DNA from: Actinomycetota bacterium
GTDB lineage: Bacteria; Actinomycetota; Humimicrobiia; Humimicrobiales; Humimicrobiaceae
DNA: 6,622 nt
Direction: 5' to 3'
Assembly (NCBI GenBank): GCA_003486795.1
Contig: DNFX01000180.1
Coordinates: 1 to 6,622 of the forward strand
Part shown: positions 1 through 6,581 of the stretch, in pieces
Layout: the number at the start of each line of letters is the position of its first letter
Numbering within the stretch: position 1 is the stretch's first letter
Position numbers and translations under genes: made by a program
The notes under the pieces: generated by a model
The model's input: the letters and a program-made list of their open reading frames with translations, nothing else
What the model was told of the DNA's origin: nothing
The model's database searches: none

Positions 1-351
1 CTTGATGTATTATCAAATGATTATATAAGAACGGCATATGCAAAAGGGCTGTCAAACAACAGGGTTATTTTTAAACATTCTTTAAAAAATGCACTTATTC
101 CTGTAATAACCTATATAGGTATAGATCTCGGTACCTTGATGGGTGGTGCCATTCTGACTGAAACAATTTTTGCGTGGCCAGGGGTAGGGAGGACCATATA
201 CCTTGCAATCCTTCAGAGGGATGCTCCGGTTGTAATAGGCGGTACCATAATTCTAGTACTTATATTTGTAATAATAAATCTTATTGTCGACATTCTTTAT
301 GCTATTCTTGACCCAAGAATACGATATGGCGGCAGAGAAGCTAATTATTAA
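1..351 (+). CDS. dppB: Dpp/Opp-family ABC importer permease, DppB-like (3' part only)
   Basis: This is the C-terminal 116 codons of an inner-membrane permease subunit; the gene begins before the window. The reading frame is open from base 1 to the TAA at 349-351. The first 30 or so visible residues form the cytoplasmic coupling (EAA) loop that docks on the ATPases (DYIRTAYAKGL, followed by FKHSLKNALIPV). Next come a membrane segment (about residues 39-58 of the visible part), the family signature ETIFAWPGVGR, and a last membrane helix (about 78-98). It ends close to the usual DPRIRY motif. Family knowledge: DppB pairs with DppC to form the channel for peptides, nickel or related solutes. dppC follows after 43 nt, which supports one operon. 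The substrate cannot be read from this fragment, and OppB/AppB/NikB-type naming is equally possible. Confidence 0.94.
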   Translation, partial: LDVLSNDYIRTAYAKGLSNNRVIFKHSLKNALIPVITYIGIDLGTLMGGAILTETIFAWPGVGRTIYLAILQRDAPVVIGGTIILVLIFVIINLIVDILYAILDPRIRYGGREANY

Positions 352-394
352 TTAAAAAAAATAGAAATGAAAAAGAATAAAAATAAATAAGTTT

Positions 395-1348
395 ATGTTC
401 CCGATTAAAGAAGAAAAAAACAAACAACCTATCGATGATTCTGATCTCGGTAATATTATTGAAGAATCCATTACTGAAGAAAGCAGGCTTGATAAAAAAT
501 ATAGTAAATCTTCTTTATATAAAGATGCATGGAGAAGACTTGTTAGAAACAAACTTGCAATGATTGGACTTGCCATTGTGATTATAATGGCTCTTATCGC
601 AATACTGGCTCCATATATTGCACCTTATGACCCTATATATAGAGAGAAAACTGCCTCACAGGAAGGGCCAAGTGCAGCACACTGGTTCGGTACCGATATT
701 CTGGGCAGGGATATTTTCAGCAGAGTGCTTTACGGAACTCAGATTTCAATGCTGGTCGGTGTAGTCGCGGTTTCAATTTCTCTTGCGATAGGACTTTTTC
801 TGGGAGCTCTCTCAGGATTTTTCAGCGGAGTGCCTGATGCTATTATTATGAGAATCGCTGACATATTTTTTGCATTTCCCTATATACTGGGTGCGATAGC
901 AATAATGACAATACTCGGACCTGGTGTATTAAATATATTTATTGCAATAGGCATACTTGGCTGGGCTTCAGTTGCGAGATTATTCAGGAGTTCTATATTA
1001 TCAATTAAAGAGAAAGAATATATCGAGGCTGCCAGGGCTCTGGGTGCAAGTAATGCAAGAATTATAATGAAGCATATTCTTCCGAATTCATTTGCACCTT
1101 TGATTGTTTATTCTACCATGAATGTAGGTACTGCCATCATAGTGGAAGCGGCACTTAGTTTTCTTGGTCTGGGTGTACAACCGCCTACTCCTTCATGGGG
1201 AAAAATGCTCTCAGAATCATTAAGTTATATAAATACTGCACCATGGCTTATGTTTTTCCCTGGTCTGGCAATATTAATAACTGTACTTGGATTTGTTCTT
1301 CTGGGAGATGGCCTGAGAGATGCACTGGACCCGAGGTTAAAGAGGTAA
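395..1348 (+). CDS. dppC: Dpp/Opp-family ABC importer permease, DppC-like
   Basis: This is the second inner-membrane permease subunit, 317 aa, full length for the family. Residues 1-40 form a charged, mostly acidic cytoplasmic tail. Residues 41-80 match the OppC N-terminal module: WRRLVRNKLAMIGL, a first membrane helix at about 55-75, then APYDP. The typical HWFGTDILGRDIFSR follows at 96-110. The permease domain spans about 115-310 with several hydrophobic helices. Its EAA coupling loop is at about 209-230 (EYIEAARALGASNARI), and EAALSFLGLGVQPPTPSWG is at 251-269. It ends with GDGLRDALDPRLKR. ATG 395 is the first possible start after an in-frame TGA at 368-370. Its upstream sequence is A-rich with no clear Shine-Dalgarno. 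dppD starts 3 nt after the stop. The substrate is unknown. Confidence 0.96.
   Translation: MFPIKEEKNKQPIDDSDLGNIIEESITEESRLDKKYSKSSLYKDAWRRLVRNKLAMIGLAIVIIMALIAILAPYIAPYDPIYREKTASQEGPSAAHWFGTDILGRDIFSRVLYGTQISMLVGVVAVSISLAIGLFLGALSGFFSGVPDAIIMRIADIFFAFPYILGAIAIMTILGPGVLNIFIAIGILGWASVARLFRSSILSIKEKEYIEAARALGASNARIIMKHILPNSFAPLIVYSTMNVGTAIIVEAALSFLGLGVQPPTPSWGKMLSESLSYINTAPWLMFFPGLAILITVLGFVLLGDGLRDALDPRLKR
1341..1346 (+). promoter_or_regulatory. Ribosome binding site of dppD inside the dppC 3' end
   Basis: AGAGGT lies 5 nt before the dppD ATG and overlaps the last codons of dppC. It is the clearest Shine-Dalgarno in the window. With a 3-nt intergenic gap, it suggests translational coupling of dppC and dppD. 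Confidence 0.65.
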
Positions 1349-1351
1349 TAA

Positions 1352-2362
1352 ATGACTGAAAATAATAACATATTACTTGATATAAAAGATCTAAGAACTT
1401 ATTTTTATACCGATGCAGGTATTGTTAAAGCTGTTGATGGTGTAAGTTTCGATCTGAAAAAAGGTGAGACCCTGGGTATTGTAGGGGAGACAGGTTCAGG
1501 TAAAAGTATAACTGCCCTTACAATTCTGGGACTGATCCCTATCCCTCCCGGAAAGGTTGTCAGCGGATATATTAATTTTGACGGGCAGGATCTCTTAAAA
1601 CTGAAGCAAAAACATTTACAAAAATACAGGGGAAACAGGATATCGATGATTTTTCAGGATCCAATGACTTCTTTAAATCCTGTTTTTACAATAGGCAATC
1701 AGCTTATGGAAGCTATTCTTGCTCATCAGAAAATTACAAAAAAAGAAGCATATAATAAAGCACTTGAGCTTCTCGATATGGTGGGTATGCCTGATATTCA
1801 AAAAAGAATGAAAAGCTATCCACATGAGTTCAGTGGAGGCATGAGACAGAGAGCAATGATTGCCATGGCAATTGCTAATTCCCCGAATATACTGATTGCT
1901 GATGAACCTACAACTGCTCTTGATGTTACCATACAGGCCCAGATTCTTGAGCTTGTCGAGGAACTGAAGAACAAAACAGATTCATCTGTCATACTCATTA
2001 CCCACGATCTTGGAGTCATTGCCAAATATGCTGAAAGAGTATTGGTTATGTATGCAGGCAAACCGGTTGAATTCTCCAATGTAAATGATATTTTTTACAG
2101 GCCTTTTCACCCTTATACAATGGGCCTTATAGGATCTGTATCAAAATTAAATGAAGAAAAAAAGGAAAGATTAAAACCAATAAAGGGAGCACCACCAAGT
2201 CTGATTGATCTCCCCAAAGGTTGTACTTTTGCACCCAGGTGCAGATTTGCCCTTGATTCATGCAGACTATCATATCCGGAGAATATTGAGATAGAGAAGG
2301 GTCATTTTGTTTCGTGTTTCAGATCAAGGGAATTTTATTCAGGATCACTTTCGAGGACATAG
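1352..2362 (+). CDS. dppD: Dpp/Opp-family ABC importer ATPase, DppD-like
   Basis: This is the first ATPase subunit, 336 aa, cytoplasmic, powering uptake through the DppB/DppC channel as a heterodimer with DppF. All catalytic motifs are present: Walker A GETGSGKS (45-52), Q-loop Q102 in FQDP, signature SGGMRQR (161-167), Walker B ILIADEP (180-186), D-loop ALD (189-191) and switch histidine H218 in ITHD. The C-terminal oligopeptide-ATPase tail (about 240-325) contains PFHPYTMGLI and four cysteines, C291, C297, C304 and C322 (C-x5-C-x6-C-x17-C), in the GCTFAPRC context. In some homologues such cysteines are reported to bind a 4Fe-4S cluster; binding here is inference. The start is fixed by a good ribosome site and by the close junction with dppC. 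No defect is visible, and the transported solute cannot be deduced. Confidence 0.95.
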   Translation: MTENNNILLDIKDLRTYFYTDAGIVKAVDGVSFDLKKGETLGIVGETGSGKSITALTILGLIPIPPGKVVSGYINFDGQDLLKLKQKHLQKYRGNRISMIFQDPMTSLNPVFTIGNQLMEAILAHQKITKKEAYNKALELLDMVGMPDIQKRMKSYPHEFSGGMRQRAMIAMAIANSPNILIADEPTTALDVTIQAQILELVEELKNKTDSSVILITHDLGVIAKYAERVLVMYAGKPVEFSNVNDIFYRPFHPYTMGLIGSVSKLNEEKKERLKPIKGAPPSLIDLPKGCTFAPRCRFALDSCRLSYPENIEIEKGHFVSCFRSREFYSGSLSRT

Positions 2363-2440
2363 ATACGGTTTTTGAAAAGAATTAAAGAGAAAATTACAGA
2401 GAAACATTAATATAATTTTTATTATCGGGATTTTAAAATA

Positions 2441-3445
2441 ATGCCAGAAGAAAATACAGTATTACTAGAAGTAAATAATCTAAAAAAATATTTTAATTTG
2501 AGATCAGGATTTTTCTATTCCAAATCATCAGGTTCGGTTAAAGCAGTCGACGATATAAGTTTTTTTATAAAAAAAGGTGAAATATTCGGTCTTGTTGGTG
2601 AAAGCGGCTGTGGCAAATCTACCACAGCAAGACTTATATTAAGATTAATAAAACCTACCAGTGGAATAATCAGGTATAAGGGTACTGATCTTGTCAATAT
2701 CAAAAATTCCCAGTTATTAAAATACAGAAAAGAAATACAGATAATTTTTCAGGATCCTTATGCATCTCTTTCACCCAGAATGACAATCGGAGATATTGTA
2801 AATGAACCACTGGAAATTCACAAGATAGGCACTAAAAGTACGAGAATTAAAAGAATCAAGGAATATCTCAAAACCGTAGGACTTAATCCTGAACATATAA
2901 ACAGGTATCCTCATGAATTCAGTGGCGGTCAGAGACAGAGGGTCGGAATTGCAAGAGCGCTTGTCCTTCAACCTGAACTTATAATCTGTGATGAACCTGT
3001 TTCAGCTCTTGATGTTTCTGTTCAGGCACAGATATTAAATTTAATGCTCGATTTACAGAAGGAATTCAATCTTACTTATCTTTTCATAGCTCATGATCTT
3101 TCAGTAGTCAAGTACGTTAGCAACAGAATAGGTGTAATGTATCTCGGGAAAATAGTTGAAGTAGCCCATGCAGAAGAGTTATATGTTAATCCATTACATC
3201 CCTATACAATGGGCCTTCTTTCGGCAATTCCCATTCCTGATCCTGATCTTGAAAGGAAAAGACAAAGGATTATACTGCCAGGTGATGTTCCAAGCCCGAT
3301 AAATCCGCCTTCAGGGTGCAGATTCCATCCAAGATGTCCTAATGCCGGGGAAATTTGTTCAAAGGAGGAACCTGTACTTAAAAACTACAGTAAAGACGGG
3401 AAAGAACATCTGGCCGCGTGTTTTTTTGCCGGTAAACCTATTTAG
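2441..3445 (+). CDS. dppF: Dpp/Opp-family ABC importer ATPase, DppF-like
   Basis: This is the second ATPase subunit, 334 aa, partner of the DppD-like protein. Motifs in order: Walker A GESGCGKS (53-60), Q-loop Q104 in FQDPYASLSPRMT, signature SGGQRQR (161-167), Walker B IICDEP (181-186), D-loop ALD (189-191) and H218 in IAHD. The FQDPYASL/SPRMT stretch and the basic region before Walker A are typical of the F rather than the D subunit. The C-terminal tail has PLHPYTMGLL and cysteines C293, C299, C306 and C327 (C-x5-C-x6-C-x20-C), parallel to those in DppD. ATG 2441 is the first possible start after an in-frame TAA at 2408-2410; only a weak CGGGA lies upstream. A 78-nt AT-rich gap with no convincing promoter separates it from dppD, so co-transcription is likely. 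Confidence 0.95.
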   Translation: MPEENTVLLEVNNLKKYFNLRSGFFYSKSSGSVKAVDDISFFIKKGEIFGLVGESGCGKSTTARLILRLIKPTSGIIRYKGTDLVNIKNSQLLKYRKEIQIIFQDPYASLSPRMTIGDIVNEPLEIHKIGTKSTRIKRIKEYLKTVGLNPEHINRYPHEFSGGQRQRVGIARALVLQPELIICDEPVSALDVSVQAQILNLMLDLQKEFNLTYLFIAHDLSVVKYVSNRIGVMYLGKIVEVAHAEELYVNPLHPYTMGLLSAIPIPDPDLERKRQRIILPGDVPSPINPPSGCRFHPRCPNAGEICSKEEPVLKNYSKDGKEHLAACFFAGKPI

Positions 3446-3477
3446 GATAAAAACCAAAGGCAGAAATTTTAAAATAT

Positions 3478-3483
3478 TATAAT
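3478..3483 (+). promoter_or_regulatory. Possible -10 element before the binding-protein gene
   Basis: A perfect TATAAT lies 28 nt before the TTG start of the binding protein. No recognisable -35 hexamer sits 16-18 nt upstream (the 17-nt position reads CAAAGG). In DNA this AT-rich the match may be chance. It would allow extra expression of the binding protein over the transporter subunits. Confidence 0.25.
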
Positions 3484-3511
3484 CTTATATTTAACCACGT
3501 CTGATTATATT

Positions 3512-5245
3512 TTGAAAAATAAAATAAAAATCATATATAAAATATTAATAAGCGTTTTTATATTATTGTTGATGATTTCATTTACCGGTTGTGTGGATAT
3601 TGAATCCCCTGCCAGATTTGAAACAGACATTAAAGAAGGCACTGAGACCGAAAAAAGCACAGAAGCATCTACCGTTGATTCGTACGAAGATAATATGGAA
3701 TTATTTTTTAATATTAAAAACAAGCAAAAAGACAAAAATATTTTAAATAACATAAATGTCAGACTGGCTATTTTCCATGCCATAGATAGAAGCAGAATAG
3801 TAAGCGAACTTTTTGAAGACAAAAATAATGTATTAAACAGTCTCTTCAGTGAAAATTCTTCTTTCAGCAATCCGATATGGAAAGATTTTGAATATAACAA
3901 AGAAAAAGCAATAGAATATTTAAAGACTGCAGGATATGGACCTGAAAATCCATTATATCTTACTATAGGGTCAAATGATAATTCTGCAACAAGACAGAAA
4001 ATTGAAGAAATCATAAAAGAAAATCTTGAAGAAATAGGAATAAATATATGGATAAGTAATCATCCTTCAAGCGAATGGTATAACGATTATATAAGACTCG
4101 GTAATTATGAACTGGCTTTGTGGTCTTTGTATACTTCAAGTCCGGATGAACTTGTAAATTATTTCAGTTCAACAAAGATTCCGGTTAATGAGACTTTTGA
4201 AAATCAGAACTGTAATAATTTTTACTGGTATTCAGATACTGTTACTGACGAAAACCTACAAAAACTGAAATCAGCAAAAGATATTGATGAAAAAAAAGAA
4301 ATCACTAATGAAATACAGAGTAAAATTTTTAAAGATTCATTTATTCTGCCACTTTTTTCAAGACTTTATGCTGTTGCTTTTAATAATAATATAAAAAATC
4401 TCAGAATAAATCCTGCTGACGGGAATTATCTTTCGGATATACAGAAAATAAAATTAAATTCTCCAGAAGATGAAGAAAAAGAATTAATAATAGGAACAGA
4501 TAATATACCTTCTACAATGAATCCTTTGCTGGAAGAAAATATTTTTATGAATTATATAAACAGCATTGTCACAAGAGGTCTGTGGAAAATTGACAAAGAT
4601 GGAATTTATATACCAGATCTTATTGAAGAGGAGAAATCGCTGACAACAATAAGCAGGTCTGACAATAGTGTATTTATAACATTGAAAGATGATATATTCT
4701 GGCAGGATGGAATGCGGGTAGATTCAGGTGATGTCAAGGCGACAATAGAGGCAATAATAGCAGATAAAAATCTTAATCTTAAAGAAACAGGATATAAAAA
4801 TATAAAAGAAATAAAAATAATAAGTGATACAGAGTTTTATATATATTTTACTGATCCTGTTCAGAATTATGAAAGATTATTTACGCTCATTTTACCTGAG
4901 AAAATGCTGGAAAATGAAAGTATCAGCAATATACTGATCGATGATTCATTCGGCTGCGGACCATATAAAATAACTGAATGGATTAAAGAAAAGTATATGG
5001 TTCTTGAAAAAAATATTTACTACAAAGATAATTTGTCAGAAATAGATAAGATAAGAATAGTGTTTGAGTCAGATAAAAATCTGCTGATATCTGCATTAAA
5101 AAATGAAGATATCGATCTGGTCAGTATTCCTGTAGATTTGGAATTGATAAATGAACTTGAAGAGAACGAAAATATAGATGTGCTGATTGAAAAAGGTAAT
5201 TTATGGGAGCATCTTGCTATCTGTCTCAAACCAGCAGAGCAGTAA
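3512..5245 (+). CDS. Family 5 solute-binding lipoprotein with circularly permuted domain order
   Basis: This is a 577-aa secreted, lipid-anchored binding protein, the likely solute receptor for the adjacent Dpp-like importer. The TTG start at 3512 is chosen because it gives a lysine-rich n-region, a hydrophobic core (about 8-22) and a lipobox SFTGC with C27. The first ATG, at codon 21, would destroy the signal; no Shine-Dalgarno is visible. Residues 28-61 are an acidic, Ser/Thr-rich linker. Residues 62-315 resemble the C-terminal half of DppA-type proteins: LFFNIKN, INVRLAIFHAIDRSRIV, a YNKEKAIEYLKTAGYG motif, ENLEEIGINI, and a late FILPLFSRLYAVAF. Residues 323-577 resemble the N-terminal half: ELIIGTDNIPSTMNPLL, VFITLKDDIFWQDGMRV then GDV, GCGPYKITEW, IYYKDNLSEIDKI, ALKNEDIDL, then WEHLAICLKP at the end. 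Canonical family members have the reverse order. The ligand is unknown. The gene looks more AT-rich than dppC and dppD in sampled rows. Confidence 0.92.
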   Translation: MKNKIKIIYKILISVFILLLMISFTGCVDIESPARFETDIKEGTETEKSTEASTVDSYEDNMELFFNIKNKQKDKNILNNINVRLAIFHAIDRSRIVSELFEDKNNVLNSLFSENSSFSNPIWKDFEYNKEKAIEYLKTAGYGPENPLYLTIGSNDNSATRQKIEEIIKENLEEIGINIWISNHPSSEWYNDYIRLGNYELALWSLYTSSPDELVNYFSSTKIPVNETFENQNCNNFYWYSDTVTDENLQKLKSAKDIDEKKEITNEIQSKIFKDSFILPLFSRLYAVAFNNNIKNLRINPADGNYLSDIQKIKLNSPEDEEKELIIGTDNIPSTMNPLLEENIFMNYINSIVTRGLWKIDKDGIYIPDLIEEEKSLTTISRSDNSVFITLKDDIFWQDGMRVDSGDVKATIEAIIADKNLNLKETGYKNIKEIKIISDTEFYIYFTDPVQNYERLFTLILPEKMLENESISNILIDDSFGCGPYKITEWIKEKYMVLEKNIYYKDNLSEIDKIRIVFESDKNLLISALKNEDIDLVSIPVDLELINELEENENIDVLIEKGNLWEHLAICLKPAEQ

Positions 5246-5340
5246 AAGAGATAAATCAAAATTATTTTTATTTAATAATCATGCCAGTATGGGTATAAAT
5301 TCAAAAGACGTATTCTTATTTTTAAAAACCATGGATTAGC

Positions 5341-5370
5341 AATATAATGAAGTAATTAACTGATTATATT
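5341..5370. repeat. AT-rich inverted repeat (weak hairpin)
   Basis: AATATAAT at 5341-5348 pairs perfectly with ATTATATT at 5363-5370. An inner AGT/ACT (5351-5353 with 5359-5361 region) adds about 3 bp around a short loop. No T-run follows, so it is a poor intrinsic terminator. It ends 8 nt before the -35 of the tRNA-Leu promoter, so an operator role is possible, but chance is plausible in such AT-rich DNA. Confidence 0.35.
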
Positions 5371-5378
5371 GATTTAAG

Positions 5379-5407
5379 TTGAAACAATACAAAAAAATAT
5401 TTAAAAT
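5379..5407 (+). promoter_or_regulatory. Sigma70-type promoter of tRNA-Leu (and probably amrS)
   Basis: The -35 is TTGAAA at 5379-5384 and the -10 is TAAAAT at 5402-5407, with an optimal 17-nt spacer. Transcription would begin near 5414, about 9 nt before the mature tRNA 5' end. It is the only evident promoter upstream of amrS. Confidence 0.7.
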
Positions 5408-5422
5408 ATTTCGAGATAACAT

Positions 5423-5511
<89 letters not shown>

Positions 5512-5517
5512 TTTAAA

Positions 5518-6522
5518 ATGAAAGAAAGTTATTTATACAAGCAAAGCAGTCAATTAAAAACATCCTGCTTTTTATGCTGCCACAGATGCATGATATCACT
5601 TGATGAATATGGAAAATGTAATGTCAGGAAAAATATAGATGGAAGGCTCTTCAGTCTTAATTACGGTCAGATTATTGCAGAAAATATTGATCCTGTTGAG
5701 AAAAAACCTTTATTTCATTTTTTGCCAGGAAGCCTTTCATATTCAATAGCTTGTGCAGGCTGTAATTTTAAATGCTTTTTCTGTCAGAATTATCAGATTT
5801 CCCAGGTAGAAAAAGGGGAAGCTGAGAATATGGGGAGGTATTATAACCCGGAAGATATTGTAAAGAAAGCTTTAAAATATGATTGCAGGAGTATCTCTTA
5901 TACTTATACGGAACCGACGGTTTTTTTTGAATTTGCATTTGATACATCGATAATTGCGAGAGAGCATCAAATAAAAAATATTTTTATTACAAATGGGTAC
6001 ATGACAAAAAAGGCAATTGACAAAATAGCACCCTATCTTGATGCAGCAAACATCGATCTGAAAGGATTTACTGACGACTTTTACAGGAAATATACAGGGG
6101 CAAGATTAAAACCTGTTCTTGAAAATATAATATATCTTAAAAATAAGAATATATGGATTGAAGTTACAACATTACTGATTCCCGGCCTTAATGATTCTGT
6201 AACAGAGATAGAAGCAATAGCTGAGTTTCTAAAAGGGATATCATCTGAACTACCCTGGCATATAAGTGCATATTTTCCACGTTATAAGTCATCCATTAAA
6301 GCAACTGAAACAAGAAAAATACTTGAAGCAGTCAGTATCGGCAGAAAAGCAGGATTAAAATATGTTTATGGTGGCAATATAATTTCAAATGATTTGGAAA
6401 ATACTTTCTGTCCTGTATGCGGCAGGCTGTTGGTCGGCAGACAGGGGTATAGCATACTGGAAAATAATATTGAAGAAAATATGTGCAGATTTTGTAAAAG
6501 TAAAATTGCCGGATTATTTTAA
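5518..6522 (+). CDS. amrS: AmmeMemoRadiSam system radical SAM enzyme
   Basis: This is a 334-aa cytoplasmic radical SAM enzyme related to pyruvate formate-lyase-activating enzymes, of the family that co-occurs with AMMECR1 and Memo proteins. Its substrate is not settled to my knowledge. The N-terminus has cysteines C17, C20, C21, C24 and C34 (SCFLCCHRC, then GKCNVR). The family motif DPVEKKPLFHFLPGS is at 58-72. The radical SAM cluster motif is C82-x3-C86-x2-C89 (GCNFKCFFCQN), with YTEPT at 130-134 and ITNGYM at 157-162 as expected in the barrel. The C-terminus is a zinc-ribbon-like CPVC (298-301) and CRFC (323-326). ATG 5518 is chosen because homologues begin at this point and the extension back to 5482 would lie in the tRNA. 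No Shine-Dalgarno is present; the upstream bases are the tRNA end plus TTTAAA. AMMECR1 and Memo genes are not in the window. Confidence 0.95.
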   Translation: MKESYLYKQSSQLKTSCFLCCHRCMISLDEYGKCNVRKNIDGRLFSLNYGQIIAENIDPVEKKPLFHFLPGSLSYSIACAGCNFKCFFCQNYQISQVEKGEAENMGRYYNPEDIVKKALKYDCRSISYTYTEPTVFFEFAFDTSIIAREHQIKNIFITNGYMTKKAIDKIAPYLDAANIDLKGFTDDFYRKYTGARLKPVLENIIYLKNKNIWIEVTTLLIPGLNDSVTEIEAIAEFLKGISSELPWHISAYFPRYKSSIKATETRKILEAVSIGRKAGLKYVYGGNIISNDLENTFCPVCGRLLVGRQGYSILENNIEENMCRFCKSKIAGLF

Positions 6523-6539
6523 AAACATTTTTCATCCTA

Positions 6540-6568
6540 TTAACTTTTAACTGATTTTATTTTATAAT
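6540..6568 (+). promoter_or_regulatory. Promoter of tRNA-Cys
   Basis: A perfect -10 TATAAT lies at 6563-6568, with a TTAACT -35 (6540-6545; 4 of 6 consensus bases) at a 17-nt spacing. The -10 ends 13 nt before the mature tRNA 5' end, placing the transcription start near 6575. This suggests tRNA-Cys is transcribed independently of amrS, whose stop is 17 nt before the -35. Confidence 0.65.
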
Positions 6569-6581
6569 TACATAACCCGAG

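Larger units (their letters stand above)
5246..5422. other. Intergenic spacer between the binding-protein gene and tRNA-Leu
   Basis: This is 177 nt of AT-rich sequence. It holds an inverted repeat (5341-5370) and the tRNA-Leu promoter (5379-5407). I see no GC-rich hairpin followed by a T-run, no credible ORF and no remnant of a second binding-protein half. Confidence 0.7.

Noticed and set aside
352..576. 74-codon - strand frame over the dppB/dppC junction and dppC start
   Set aside because: It lies opposite the dppC coding start, is low in complexity and is unsupported.
1816..2079. - strand frame inside dppD (and similar ones at 2515-2703, 2771-2971, 5020-5259, 6332-6535)
   Set aside because: These are shadows of confirmed genes with no recognisable domains.
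2411..2425. TATAAT and a small ATAAT/ATTAT hairpin between dppD and dppF
   Set aside because: There is no -35 at suitable spacing and only 5 A-T pairs; chance is likely in this composition.
3572..3574. ATG (codon 21) as start of the binding protein
   Set aside because: It would remove the positively charged n-region and most of the hydrophobic core before the lipobox.
3505..4014. 169-codon open frame on the - strand opposite the binding-protein gene
   Set aside because: It is antisense to a well-supported gene, has no family resemblance, and its Phe/Leu/Ser-rich composition is what AT-rich coding DNA gives on the complement.
5289..5339. 16-codon frame in the spacer after the binding-protein gene
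   Set aside because: It is too short, has no ribosome site, and shows no similarity to a lost binding-protein half.
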